DNA of 19,059 nt, taken from assembly GCA_016926695.1 (NCBI GenBank), contig JAFGOB010000048.1, forward strand, positions 1 through 19,059, read 5' to 3'. The number at the start of each line of letters is the position of its first letter. The first letter of the stretch is position 1. A program made the translations under genes and the position numbers. The notes under the pieces are model-generated. The model made no database searches. It was not told the DNA's origin and saw nothing but the letters and a program-made list of their open reading frames with translations. Below, in pieces: positions 1 to 7,614 of this stretch. This stretch comes from Dehalococcoidales bacterium (GTDB lineage Bacteria > Chloroflexota > Dehalococcoidia > Dehalococcoidales > UBA3254).

Positions 1-1944
1 ATCAAGTGTGTCTATGTGGATCCCGCCCTCAACTACGGCGCGGCGGTACATGCCGATAAATGGATCCCGGTAAAGCCCAACACCGATGCCGCCCTGTACC
101 TGGCCATCGCTTATGTATGGCTGACGGAAGATATATACGATAAGGAGTACGTCAGGACTCATACAGTAGGCTCTGAACCCTTCTTCGATTACGTGCTCGG
201 TAAGACTGACGGAGTGCCCAAGACACCCGGCTGGGCATCTGAAAAATGCGGCGTGCCCGAATGGACCATCAAGGCACTGGCCCGGGATTGGGCCGGCAAG
301 ATTACCAGTATCTGCATCGGCAACGGCGGGCCCGGCCTACGCGGGCCGTACTCCACTGAGCCAGCCCGTTTACAGTCCATTCTCCTGGGTATGCAGGGAC
401 TTGGCAGGCCCGGCAGACACCAGGCCAAGATGATCGAGTGGAACCTCCATACCCCCGTATTCCCCCTGCCCTTCCAGGGTAAAGTCGTGCCACGTCTGGC
501 CAATAGAGGAAAGACCACCCCTCCCCCCAGGGGAAATGATGACTTCATCGCCAGAATCAGGCCCGTTCAGATGTCACCAGAGTTGAAAAAAATCGTTGAC
601 GCCAAAGAGCCCCCGGCCCAGTCCATCCCAAAATGCAGGGTCCATGACGCTATTCTCGATGATGCTATCTCGTGGTGGGGACTGTACTCCTTTTTAGGCC
701 CGGCTTCCGAGCAGTGGGTCGAGCACAAATTCCCCGATGACGGCTGTTCGCGCATCCATATGATCTGGTCCGATTCTCCCTGCATGACCACCTGCTGGAA
801 TGACGGGTTCCGCTTTGTCGAAGCTGCGCAGCATCCCGATATCGAGTGCTTCGTGGCGCAGCATCCCTGGCTGGAAAACGACTGCCTGCTGGCGGATATC
901 ATTCTGCCTGTTTGTACCAAACATGAGCTTGCCGATATATCCGAAGATACCGGCAGCGGCGTCTTTACCTCGGTCTACCGCGAGACTCCCGCCTGTCCTC
1001 CCGTCGGTGAGTCCGTTTCTGACTTTGAGGCCGCAGCCAGGGTCGCCAAAAAGCTGAGCAATAAACTCGGTGACTGGATTTACCAGGAGTTTACCGGCAA
1101 CGAAGTATCCGATGACAGGTTGATCAACCTCCTGTGGCAGTCATGCGGGGCGGCGCAACTGGATACGGAAAAGCATTTCGAAAAGGAGGGCATTTTCGTC
1201 ATCCCCTGTGATCCGGATATTCAGAAGGTACCTCCCGGACTGAGCGAATTCTGTAATGATCCGGAGAATCATCCCCTCAGCACCCCTACCGGGAAACTTG
1301 AGTTTACCTCCACTGATATTCAGAAACACTTCCCCAACGACCCCGAGCGCCCGCCTTATCCGAAGTGGATAGAACGCGGTATGAGTCACGATGAACGCCT
1401 GAGCAGCAAACGGGCCGAAAAGTACCCGCTGCTCTGCATGTCCAATCACGGCAGGTGGCGTATGCACGCTCAATGCGACGATATTATCTGGAATCGCGAG
1501 ACCGGCACCATGAAAGTTCGCTGTAAGGATGGCTATCAATATGAACCGGTCTGGATGAATCACGCTACCGCGGATGAACGCGGTATCAGGCACGGTGATA
1601 TCGTCAAGGTCTTCAACGAGAGAGGCATCGTCCTCGGCGGCGCTTATGTCACCCAGCGGGTCATCCCGGGTATCGCCTACATGGACCATGGCTCCCGCTT
1701 CGATCCTATCGATCCCAACGGCATCGACCGCGGCGGCGCTATCAATCTTATTTCCCCCCATGCCAATATTTCACAGAATGCCACGGGAATGGCCGTTTCC
1801 GGCTTCCTGGTTGACGTTCAGAAGGTAACGGACGAGGAAATGGACGGCTGGAAGAAGAAATACCCCGGAGCCTTTGCCCGCAAGATCGATAAAGACTGCG
1901 GAGTCTGCCTGGCCGGCTGGCTCATAGAGGAGAATAGCCAATAG
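1..1944 (+). CDS. Molybdopterin oxidoreductase, pyrogallol-phloroglucinol transhydroxylase large-subunit-like (5' end missing)
   Basis: The reading frame is open from the first base, so only the last ~647 residues of a DMSO-reductase-family catalytic subunit are here. From memory of the Pelobacter transhydroxylase large subunit, the opening matches closely: ADKW, a TDxAL-xxAIAYxWL segment, DKEYV, YVLGKTDG and ALARxWA. The C-terminal half has the molybdopterin-dinucleotide-binding domain, including EARGI/DERGI-type turns, DRGGxINxxxP and a CGMA-like NATGMAVS tail. The family transfers or inserts hydroxyl groups, or acts as an oxidoreductase, using Mo/W-bis-MGD. The N-terminal Fe-S and metal-ligand region lies outside the window. 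No electron-transfer beta subunit follows; it may lie upstream. The substrate cannot be read here, and other branches of the family (including acetylene hydratase relatives) remain possible. The family call is firm and the specific reaction is not. Confidence 0.85.
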   Translation: MKCVYVDPALNYGAAVHADKWIPVKPNTDAALYLAIAYVWLTEDIYDKEYVRTHTVGSEPFFDYVLGKTDGVPKTPGWASEKCGVPEWTIKALARDWAGKITSICIGNGGPGLRGPYSTEPARLQSILLGMQGLGRPGRHQAKMIEWNLHTPVFPLPFQGKVVPRLANRGKTTPPPRGNDDFIARIRPVQMSPELKKIVDAKEPPAQSIPKCRVHDAILDDAISWWGLYSFLGPASEQWVEHKFPDDGCSRIHMIWSDSPCMTTCWNDGFRFVEAAQHPDIECFVAQHPWLENDCLLADIILPVCTKHELADISEDTGSGVFTSVYRETPACPPVGESVSDFEAAARVAKKLSNKLGDWIYQEFTGNEVSDDRLINLLWQSCGAAQLDTEKHFEKEGIFVIPCDPDIQKVPPGLSEFCNDPENHPLSTPTGKLEFTSTDIQKHFPNDPERPPYPKWIERGMSHDERLSSKRAEKYPLLCMSNHGRWRMHAQCDDIIWNRETGTMKVRCKDGYQYEPVWMNHATADERGIRHGDIVKVFNERGIVLGGAYVTQRVIPGIAYMDHGSRFDPIDPNGIDRGGAINLISPHANISQNATGMAVSGFLVDVQKVTDEEMDGWKKKYPGAFARKIDKDCGVCLAGWLIEENSQ

Positions 1945-2277
1945 CAGGACAGGGCTATAACACGAGGTCCGCGACGTTCGGACTATATTCGATAATCGAA
2001 ACCCCCTCACTCACCTGAACCTGTTCAGGCCCTCTTCCGCGGAGGGACAAATAAACGAGAGAGGGGGTTATTCCACCAATGGACAAACATCGGGATGTCT
2101 GCCATTCTATGCGTATATATTGTAACCAGTATAATATCTTTAAATTAAGAAAATTTGCTGGAACCGGGAATTTTAAGCACACCTGGAAACACCCTGTAGT
2201 CTGACCTGGTAACTCCTTTCATATTCTGTTTCATGCCTGTATGATAATTCAGGTAAAGGATGTGGGAAAGAGAAATC
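1945..2277. other. Gap: structured repeat, no gene seen
   Basis: These 333 bases separate the Mo enzyme from a minus-strand gene. They hold the composite hairpin at 2000-2069 and an 18-bp segment (2074-2091) that recurs at 5152-5169 with one mismatch. Short frames across it show no recognisable protein. Confidence 0.6.
2000..2069. repeat. Composite inverted repeat after the Mo enzyme
   Basis: Outer arms AACCCCCTC (2000-2008) and GAGGGGGTT (2061-2069) enclose a perfect CCTGAAC-CT-GTTCAGG hairpin (2014-2029) and a smaller CCCTC/GAGGG hairpin around the palindrome TCCGCGGA (2036-2043). The CCTGAAC-nn-GTTCAGG core recurs at 3000-3015, so this is a dispersed element rather than a plain terminator. 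It could still stop transcription of the upstream gene, though there is no clear T-run. Confidence 0.6.
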
Positions 2278-2568
2278 TCAGGCCTTTGGTACATAAATTT
2301 CAAATATTCGAACTGAAGGTGGGCCTTTGGCTATCCCGCTAAGAGCTTCGGTAAGCATTGGACGAAGAATTTCGGCGCCGGATTTTAAATCATCAAGAGT
2401 TTCCCACGTTGTTAGAGAGCCATACTCTCCCTTTGTATCGTCACCCAAGAATATTGCGTCTTTAAATCCTTTAAGTGTCTTGTGAGCTATAGCAAATTTA
2501 TCGGCCACTTTCTCCGCTTGAGAACGCATATCATTTCCGAGTGTAAACATTAACAATTGTGCATACAT
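2278..2568 (-). CDS. Small dimeric alpha/beta-barrel (ABM/EthD-like) protein, function unknown
   Basis: A protein of about 96 residues. It opens with a beta-strand-like MYAQLLMFTL, followed by a long amphipathic helix with many lysines, a strand AIFLGD, a TTWET strand, a second helix, and a closing strand VRIFEIYV. This order of elements fits the dimeric alpha/beta barrel (antibiotic-biosynthesis-monooxygenase or EthD) fold, whose members are small stress proteins, oxygenases or heme-binding proteins. That is a fold-level guess only. I chose the ATG at 2568, which has AGGGGGAG 4 bases upstream. A GTG at 2589 would add seven residues that overlap this ribosome site. It stands alone, with its own promoter at 2623-2651. 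Confidence 0.6.
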   Translation of the reverse strand: MYAQLLMFTLGNDMRSQAEKVADKFAIAHKTLKGFKDAIFLGDDTKGEYGSLTTWETLDDLKSGAEILRPMLTEALSGIAKGPPSVRIFEIYVPKA

Positions 2569-2622
2569 GGTACTCCCCCTTAAACTCACTTCTATCTTCT
2601 GTGTCCCACATCCCTCGAAGAA

Positions 2623-2651
2623 ATTATAAATTGGCGATGATGCTTTAGCAA
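2623..2651 (-). promoter_or_regulatory. Sigma-70-type promoter for the small barrel protein
   Basis: On the minus strand, TTGCTA (2646-2651), a 17-base spacer and a perfect TATAAT (2623-2628) lie about 55 bases upstream of the ATG at 2568. Confidence 0.5.
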
Positions 2652-2835
2652 ATCGATTTATTGGGTAATAGACGCATGGATAACAAGGGTTATAGCTTTC
2701 GGAGCATTAGCACCTGGATTTTTTCTTTCTATTTATTGTTCCCTGAAATTGGGCCAAAAAGGACATTAAACAATCTGCTAGTGTAGTGCCAGTTAATCAA
2801 GTTTACAGTGTTCAGCGAATAATCCGTAGTGCTTT
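2652..2835. other. Part of a 700-base gap; no gene seen
   Basis: The gap 2569-3270 holds the promoter above, the GAGCCA/TTCCGG array, tandem hairpins and a terminator-like hairpin, each listed separately. This sub-stretch shows no recognisable gene; short frames here look like chance. Confidence 0.5.
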
Positions 2836-2895
2836 GAGCCACAGTTCCGGTCATGGAGAGCCAGGCTTCCGGCGTTTTGAGGGCCACCATTCCGG
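2836..2895 (+). repeat. Array of three GAGCCAnnnTTCCGG units (IS21-like terminal repeats), relic end
   Basis: Three 15-base units sit at 2836-2850, 2858-2872 and 2881-2895 (GAGCCACAGTTCCGG, GAGCCAGGCTTCCGG, GGGCCACCATTCCGG), with a period of 22-23 bases. The same array in the same orientation occurs at 18983-19059. Short tandem transposase-binding repeats at the ends are typical of IS21-family elements; that assignment is inference. No istA/istB-like gene lies on either side of this copy, so it looks like a solo or decayed end. Confidence 0.6.
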
Positions 2896-2999
2896 ATATT
2901 TGCTGGTCTTTTTCAAACGGGCTGTTTTCTGAAGACGTACGTTAATGTTTTTCGGAAAATTGATGAATCTTCCTGGCGGGTTTTATCTATCTTAACCCG

Positions 3000-3049
3000 C
3001 CTGAACTTGTTCAGGCACCCGCCCGCCTCAAGCTATTGAATTTGAGGCG
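3000..3049. repeat. Tandem hairpins with the CCTGAAC palindrome
   Basis: CCTGAAC-TT-GTTCAGG (3000-3015) is the same core as at 2014-2029. It is followed by CGCCTCAA (3024-3031) and TTGAGGCG (3042-3049), a perfect 8-bp stem with a 10-base loop. Together they form a non-coding structured block. Confidence 0.6.
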
Positions 3050-3200
3050 CTATCTTTATAATAAGCTTATGATATTTTGGATGCTTAGCCGGGGGCCATT
3101 AATAAAAGGGTTTATAGGTGTCTGAAGCTTCCGAAGGGCCTCCTGGAATATATCCGTCAAAGGTGATATTGCCCCGATAGAAAACTCTTCCTGAATGGGT

Positions 3201-3227
3201 GCTGGGAGTTGTCACTCCCAGCTTTTT
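3201..3227 (+). terminator. Terminator-like hairpin between 2.6 kb and the thiolase
   Basis: GCTGGGAGT (3201-3209), loop TGTC, ACTCCCAGC (3214-3222), then TTTTT (3223-3227). It is a perfect 9-bp stem with a T-run on the plus strand. The nearest gene ending here is the minus-strand thiolase 45 bases away. On that strand the stem lacks a T-run, so the element faces the opposite way to the gene it would be expected to end. Confidence 0.6.
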
Positions 3228-3270
3228 CCCCTTGTAACTTTGTTTATGAATAGTGCTGATTTCGAAATAT

Positions 3271-4461
3271 TTATGAAACCTTAACCACCAGCGATGCAGC
3301 GGAATCGCCAGCCGCGCATCCGGCAAACAGGCCGTAACCGCCTCCGATTTTTATCAGCTCTTCAATAAGCTCTACCGTAGCGCGGGCTCCGGTAGGTCCC
3401 TGGGGATGCCCCCATATTAGTGAACTGCCGTAATTATTAAAAATCTCGGGCGGAATCTTCATCAGGCTGCCCATGACTATATCGTTGATACTGAACGGAT
3501 TATGAGTCTTGACCGCTTTCAGGTCTTTGACCTCTATTCCGGCATTCTTAAGCGCCATCTCGGCTGACGGGGCCACTGCCGCCGCCATACGGGCTTTCTT
3601 CGCCCTGGCGAAACCATAGCTCAGCAACTGTATTGTGATATTTTTGTCTTTACTGAGTGTCTTGGCATTTTCCCTGGTGGTCACTATCAGACCGGCATTA
3701 CCGTCGGCCGGGTGCGTCTGTGCAGCGTACGTAATGCAGCCGCCCTCAATTGTTGGCTTGAGAGGAGCCATCCCTTCTTTGGTGTGCGGACGGATACCCT
3801 CATCGGCCTCCAGAGTAACCGTCTGTTTCCTGCTGACGGCATGCTCGATTGGTATCATATAGCCTTTCTGGAATTCCCTGTCGTTCTCCAGGGCCTTGAG
3901 GTATTGTTCATAGCGGTGTAACGCCATTTCGTCGGACTGCTCCTTGGTAATGCCGCCGAAGTCCTGGGCTACCCATTCCGCAGTCTGAACCATTTCAACT
4001 CCCCCGTATGGGCAGGTGAAGTTGTCCATCATCCAGTCCTCTGCAACTACCTGTCCGCCGGGACCGTTCGGATTCGGCCATATCGAGTGAGGCGAGTTCG
4101 AGCAGCGGTCGCTGCTGGTTGCCAGGATACATTTATATGCATCGGTTTCTATTCTCGATGCGGCGGTGAAGATGCAGGCGGCACTCGTAGCGCACGCCTG
4201 GCTCAGTAGCGGACCGGTGATCCGGTCATTTCCCAACTGGGCGCAAAACCAGGGTGCTCCATGGAAGATCTTTTTTTGTCCTACCGTCATCCCTAATACA
4301 ACCCCATCAAAGATATCCGGTGTGTAACCCCTGAGCGCCAGGAATTTCTTAGCGGTCGCAGCCCCCAGTTCTATCGAATGGATATTTTGGAGCGACCCCT
4401 GCCATCTGGAAAACGGCGAAGACCAGTAGCCTTTGTGTGGAATGTAACTCTTTGTAAACAT
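3271..4461 (-). CDS. Thiolase-fold protein (acetyl-CoA acetyltransferase / SCP-x-like)
   Basis: A 396-residue thiolase-superfamily protein of normal family length. Thiolases join or cleave acyl-CoA units in fatty-acid, ketone or hydroxyacid metabolism in the cytosol. The nucleophilic cysteine is C90 (SQACATSAA). The oxyanion region HNPFSIND stands where classic enzymes have NEAFA. The GHP motif has H352, followed by GPTGAR, and the second catalytic cysteine is C382 in AGCAAGDSA. All core catalytic residues are therefore present, but the surrounding motifs diverge from AtoB and FadA towards the SCP-x/archaeal type. Those often need a partner DUF35 OB-fold protein, which is not seen next to it. 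The start has AGGAAGGAGA just upstream. It is monocistronic here with its own promoter. The acyl substrate is unknown. Confidence 0.85.
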   Translation of the reverse strand: MFTKSYIPHKGYWSSPFSRWQGSLQNIHSIELGAATAKKFLALRGYTPDIFDGVVLGMTVGQKKIFHGAPWFCAQLGNDRITGPLLSQACATSAACIFTAASRIETDAYKCILATSSDRCSNSPHSIWPNPNGPGGQVVAEDWMMDNFTCPYGGVEMVQTAEWVAQDFGGITKEQSDEMALHRYEQYLKALENDREFQKGYMIPIEHAVSRKQTVTLEADEGIRPHTKEGMAPLKPTIEGGCITYAAQTHPADGNAGLIVTTRENAKTLSKDKNITIQLLSYGFARAKKARMAAAVAPSAEMALKNAGIEVKDLKAVKTHNPFSINDIVMGSLMKIPPEIFNNYGSSLIWGHPQGPTGARATVELIEELIKIGGGYGLFAGCAAGDSAASLVVKVS

Positions 4462-4489
4462 GATTCTCCTTCCTGTATTTTTCCGGTAT

Positions 4490-4525
4490 TATCTTAAAGA
4501 TATCTTATTTCAGCATTTCGTTCAA
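4490..4525 (-). promoter_or_regulatory. Thiolase promoter with overlapping palindromes
   Basis: Minus strand: TTGAAC (4520-4525), a 17-base spacer, TATCTT (4497-4502). The -10 lies inside the perfect 13-base palindrome TATCTT-A-AAGATA (4490-4502), which overlaps a second palindrome, AAGATATCTT (4497-4506). The position would suit a repressor site. Confidence 0.4.
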
Positions 4526-4778
4526 ATTCCTTGTAGCGGGTTAGTCATAATCAGCTTGATTCGATGCATCCGGTCGCCGGTTTTTCCGTGTCAATTCGTC
4601 TGGATACGGAACTGAAAATCAACATGCACCCTGAATACGAACTAAATAAAGAGAGATAGCTGCCGGTGACAGGATAGAGGATAAAATTGCAGTACCCCTG
4701 GAATCTACTCCGATAGAAAATGTGTCCGGACAGACCATAATGAGCGGTAAAAATTATCGAAAACAAAAACTTCAGATG
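4526..4778. other. Gap downstream of the HicB-like gene; no HicA seen
   Basis: Reading the minus strand past the stop of the gene at 4779-5006, where a HicA toxin might be expected, gives no HicA-like frame. A 71-residue frame (4551-4766) has no recognisable domain and a cysteine/aromatic-rich composition unlike its neighbours. A 10-bp palindrome TGTCCGGACA sits at 4723-4732. Confidence 0.5.
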
Positions 4779-5006
4779 TTAGTCGTCCAGCATTTTTAGT
4801 ATATGTTTGGCAGGACTCTCAACCGTCAGTTCTCCCAATCGACGTACCTGAGGAATGTTTCCACCATTGATATCCCGATAAATATCCTTGAGTTTTTCCT
4901 TAAGCTTTTCGATAGTGGCGCTTTGAGTACGGTAATCAGGGTACTCTACCAACCAGCCAACCTGCATATCATCTTCCTGGTAATAAACGAATTTGATTGT
5001 TTCCAT
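4779..5006 (-). CDS. HicB-like antitoxin family protein, orphan
   Basis: A 75-residue protein starting METIKFVYYQEDDMQVGWLVEYPDY. The strand pattern, GWLVEYPDY, TQSAT, a KLKEKLKDIYRDI helix and an NIPQVRRLGELTV tail match the short HicB-type partial RNase-H-fold antitoxins (UPF0150). These neutralise HicA mRNA interferases and act as repressors. No HicA is seen on either side. Free-standing copies of this family are common, so a cognate toxin elsewhere or loss of the toxin are both possible. The ATG at 5006 has AAGGA 9 bases upstream; a TTG at 5012 would add two residues and leave only 4 bases to the ribosome site. An extended -10 element lies close upstream. Confidence 0.75.
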   Translation of the reverse strand: METIKFVYYQEDDMQVGWLVEYPDYRTQSATIEKLKEKLKDIYRDINGGNIPQVRRLGELTVESPAKHILKMLDD

Positions 5007-5042
5007 TTTCAATATTCCTTGCTGGCAAATAAGGTCAACAAA

Positions 5043-5051
5043 ATTATAACA
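5043..5051 (-). promoter_or_regulatory. Extended -10 promoter of the HicB-like gene
   Basis: Minus-strand TGTTATAAT (5043-5051) is a perfect TATAAT with an upstream TG, 36 bases from the ATG. No good -35 is visible, as is usual for extended -10 promoters. Confidence 0.45.
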
Positions 5052-5151
5052 AAAATAGCGTAGCGAAAAACAAAATCACAAGTGCGCCGGCCTTTTTAAC
5101 ATAGCGCACAGGCAGTAAGCCAGGTCTGATTAAGGCTGATTCGTGCCTACT

Positions 5152-5169
5152 CACCACTGGACAAACATC
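5152..5169 (+). repeat. Second copy of an 18-base dispersed segment
   Basis: CACCACTGGACAAACATC here and CACCAATGGACAAACATC at 2074-2091 differ at one base. Both are followed within ~50 bases by loosely similar AT-rich sequence (TATATATTGTAACCAG versus TTCCTATAGTAAACTGG). Both lie in gaps, in the same orientation. Confidence 0.4.
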
Positions 5170-5410
5170 CGCATAATTACATGGATGTAATCGTAGACAT
5201 GTATTCCTATAGTAAACTGGCAGGATCACCTTTTCTCGCAGAATTACAGCGAAATCACCGTTGTCTGTGAATAACACGCTCCGGCTATTGTTTTAAGCTC
5301 TAAAAAGCTTTAAAATTAGCCTTACTATAAGGATTTCATATAAGACACTGCCGCCATCGCCGGGGAAGGATCTGAACAGGACAATAATATCGATCTGAAC
5401 GGTGACTTTT

Positions 5411-5416
5411 TATAAT
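5411..5416 (+). promoter_or_regulatory. Possible -10 box of the M24/nitrilase/GNAT operon
   Basis: A perfect TATAAT lies 30 bases upstream of the ATG at 5447. No convincing -35 is seen at 16-18 bases, so this is tentative. Confidence 0.3.
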
Positions 5417-5446
5417 TGAATAAAATGCATATGCGAGGAGAAAGAA

Positions 5447-6628
5447 ATGAGCCCTGAAAAAGCAGAAACAGCAGCACAACCGGAACTAAGTCTCAAGGAA
5501 AAAGAGCGCCGCTGGTCGGCTTTGCGCAAAAAACTTAACAAGGCCGGTTATGCAGCGCTTCTTGTCATAGGGGCAGCCCAGGGCGGCATGGCCCCCGTCA
5601 AGTATTTGACCCAGATCTGGGGCAAGCCTTCGAATGCTGTATTTTTCCCCGCCGACGGCAGGCCTGTATTTCTTACTCCCAGCAATAACGCCATGACAGG
5701 AAACATGCTGGTGAAGCAGGGCTGCTGGATCCCTGCGGAAGATATCCGTCAGTCTGCTGTACTGGCGGCTGACCTGGCCAGGCTGGTCAAGGAACATAAG
5801 CTGGAGAAAAGCAAGATCGGAGTCGATAGCTTCCGCTTCTGGACCGCTGAGGGATACCGGCTGTTTTCGGAGTTATGTCCAGGCGTTGAGCTGGTGGAGG
5901 CACACCGCTTTTTCGGCGAAATCCGCGGTCCCAAGAGCGATGAGGAGCTGGCACTGATAGAGAAGGCTATCACCATTTCCGACATGGTCCATTATACCTT
6001 TCTTGCCAACCTGAAACCCGGCCTTAGAGAAGTCGATGTAGCCGATAAAGCGGTGGAAGTAGCCAATGCCCACGGAATTGCGGATAGAATCATCCTGATC
6101 AACACCCGCCCTGAAATCGCCTACCCTTATATCCCCGGACAATCCATCATAGAAAAACCCAATCCGGTTATATGGGGCCCGGAATTCACCAGGGAACAGG
6201 GTGGGGGCTCCCAGATGTTCCGTACCTTCTGCTGGGAAAAGCCCAAAGGCGTCTATAAAAGGGCCTTCGACCTCTGTGGCGAAATGCGGCAGATGGTAAT
6301 TGAAGAGTTCAGGCCCGGCCTCGAAATCGTGGAAGCGGGCAAAAAACTGAAAAATCTGGTCAGTAAATGGGGATTTGAGTGTGACAAGCTGGGACATGCC
6401 ATAGGTCTGTCTCATTTCGCATCCCCCTACATCACCACAGGCCCCGGAGAGCTGGACTATATTGAATGGACCATCCTTGCCAATGAAGTTTACGAAATTC
6501 ACCCCATGATCAGGGCCAAAGGCGGAGTGCCTCCCTTTGTCATGATAGGTGACATGTTCTTTATCGGAAAAGACAGCACCAGGATGATGACCAACGTTTT
6601 GCCGGGATTGCCCGAGATAATTCCATAG
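5447..6628 (+). CDS. M24 (creatinase / Xaa-Pro aminopeptidase fold) protein with degenerate metal site
   Basis: A 393-residue protein with the two-domain layout of the family: an N-terminal creatinase-type domain (about 20-155) and a pita-bread domain (about 165-385). The linker FFGEIRGPKSDEELALIEKA is classic. The family cleaves Xaa-Pro bonds with two metals or, as in creatinase, works without metal. H317 in LGHAIGLSH and E350 in YEIHP are kept. The paired aspartates expected in the strand after YIPGQ are absent (VIWGPEFTREQGGGSQ, 241-256), and the final RxEDT-type glutamate is replaced in GDMFFIGKD. A standard dinuclear peptidase is therefore unlikely. Possible roles are creatinase-like C-N hydrolysis or binding. 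The start has AGGAG 6-7 bases upstream. It heads an operon with the nitrilase homologue 56 bases downstream. Confidence 0.8.
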   Translation: MSPEKAETAAQPELSLKEKERRWSALRKKLNKAGYAALLVIGAAQGGMAPVKYLTQIWGKPSNAVFFPADGRPVFLTPSNNAMTGNMLVKQGCWIPAEDIRQSAVLAADLARLVKEHKLEKSKIGVDSFRFWTAEGYRLFSELCPGVELVEAHRFFGEIRGPKSDEELALIEKAITISDMVHYTFLANLKPGLREVDVADKAVEVANAHGIADRIILINTRPEIAYPYIPGQSIIEKPNPVIWGPEFTREQGGGSQMFRTFCWEKPKGVYKRAFDLCGEMRQMVIEEFRPGLEIVEAGKKLKNLVSKWGFECDKLGHAIGLSHFASPYITTGPGELDYIEWTILANEVYEIHPMIRAKGGVPPFVMIGDMFFIGKDSTRMMTNVLPGLPEIIP

Positions 6629-6684
6629 TGAAAAAATATCCTTGATGCCCGACCGGTTTTTATACTATTTTCGGAGGACTTGCA

Positions 6685-7614
6685 ATGAACATATATCAGG
6701 TAGTTGCCTGCCAGGGGGCTTTCTGGAGCGCCCATGAAAAAGAAGAGCTGAATAAAAATATCGACCATGCCCTGGATATGATTAATTGGGGCTTTGAAAC
6801 CTACAGTCACAGGGACCCCGTCCGTCTTTTTGCCTTTGGAGAAATGAATATTTGCGGCATACCCGGGCTAACCCCTGAAGAACACAGAAAAATAGCTATC
6901 ACTATTCCGGGCCCGGAAACCGAACGCTTCGTTAGTCTTGCCAGGGAGCTGAATGCCTATATAGTCCCTGGAAGCTGGATTGAATACGATCCTGACTACA
7001 AGGATGTTTTTTTCAATACCTGCTATTTAGCCGGCCCCGGCGGTATTCTGGCCAGGTACCGTAAGGTAAATCCGGTACCCGGTATGGAAATTTGCGCTTC
7101 TCCCCACAGTTTGCTGCCCGGGGGGTATAATCTTGAAAAGACCCCTCTGTTTCCGGTGGTAGAAACAGGAATCGGCAATATCGGCATGTTTATTTGTTAC
7201 GATTCTTTTTTTCCCGAGGTAACACGTCAACTGGCCTACAACGGGGCGGAAATCCTGGTCGGTGTCACAGCGGACTTCTATCCGGGTGGAGACCGCATAT
7301 TAAGCTACTGGAATTCGTGTACCAGGGTCAGATCGTTTGAGAACATGTGCTACGGATTGTATGTGAACGGAGGAGGGACGATCAGCCAGACTCCACCCAT
7401 AAGTACCTCCGGCCGCAGTCAGATTGTGGACTACCAGGGCAGAGTGCTGACCATATTGGAGACAGGCGAAGCGATGACATCAGCCACCTTTAATTTGGAT
7501 ATGTTGAGACATACCAGAAATTCCCGCAGCCTGCTGTCTCAGAACAGGCTGGAAGCTTATAACTACCTTAGTTCGCCTGCTATCCGGAACAAAAAGTCTA
7601 TGGAGCAGCCTTGA
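6685..7614 (+). CDS. Carbon-nitrogen hydrolase (nitrilase superfamily amidase)
   Basis: A 309-residue cytosolic hydrolase of the nitrilase fold. The catalytic triad is visible: E53 (AFGEMNICG), K127 (ARYRKVNP) and C171 (GMFICYDSFFPEVTR). A further segment, GAEILVGVTADF, is typical. Members hydrolyse amides, nitriles or carbamoyl groups or transfer acyl groups. The C-terminal part (SRSLLSQNRLEAYNYL) resembles aliphatic amidase-like or formamidase-like tails but I cannot name the substrate. GGAGG lies 7 bases before the ATG. Its stop overlaps the next gene's TTG start (TTGA, 7611-7614), which implies translational coupling. It follows the M24-fold gene, so the pair may act on the same C-N bonded compound; that is inference. 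Confidence 0.88.
   Translation: MNIYQVVACQGAFWSAHEKEELNKNIDHALDMINWGFETYSHRDPVRLFAFGEMNICGIPGLTPEEHRKIAITIPGPETERFVSLARELNAYIVPGSWIEYDPDYKDVFFNTCYLAGPGGILARYRKVNPVPGMEICASPHSLLPGGYNLEKTPLFPVVETGIGNIGMFICYDSFFPEVTRQLAYNGAEILVGVTADFYPGGDRILSYWNSCTRVRSFENMCYGLYVNGGGTISQTPPISTSGRSQIVDYQGRVLTILETGEAMTSATFNLDMLRHTRNSRSLLSQNRLEAYNYLSSPAIRNKKSMEQP

Larger units (their letters stand above)
5052..5446. other. Gap before the M24 operon; repeats only
   Basis: It contains the inverted repeat GTGCGC (5082-5087)/GCGCAC (5104-5109), the 18-base repeat copy at 5152-5169, and an AT-rich stretch before the operon. A 77-residue minus-strand frame (5044-5277) crosses these repeats and shows no domain. Confidence 0.5.

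Noticed and set aside
1141..1761. 206-residue minus-strand frame in the Mo enzyme
   Set aside because: Antisense shadow of a strongly conserved coding region.
2836..2895. CRISPR-like array
   Set aside because: Units are 15 bases with 7-8 base spacers, far too short, and imperfect; no cas genes nearby.
5044..5277. 77-residue minus-strand frame with a hydrophobic end
   Set aside because: It crosses a dispersed repeat and the promoter of the HicB-like gene, and matches no family I know.
5873..6502. 209-residue minus-strand frame inside the M24 gene
   Set aside because: It lies antisense to a well-supported gene, has no ribosome site and shows no domain.
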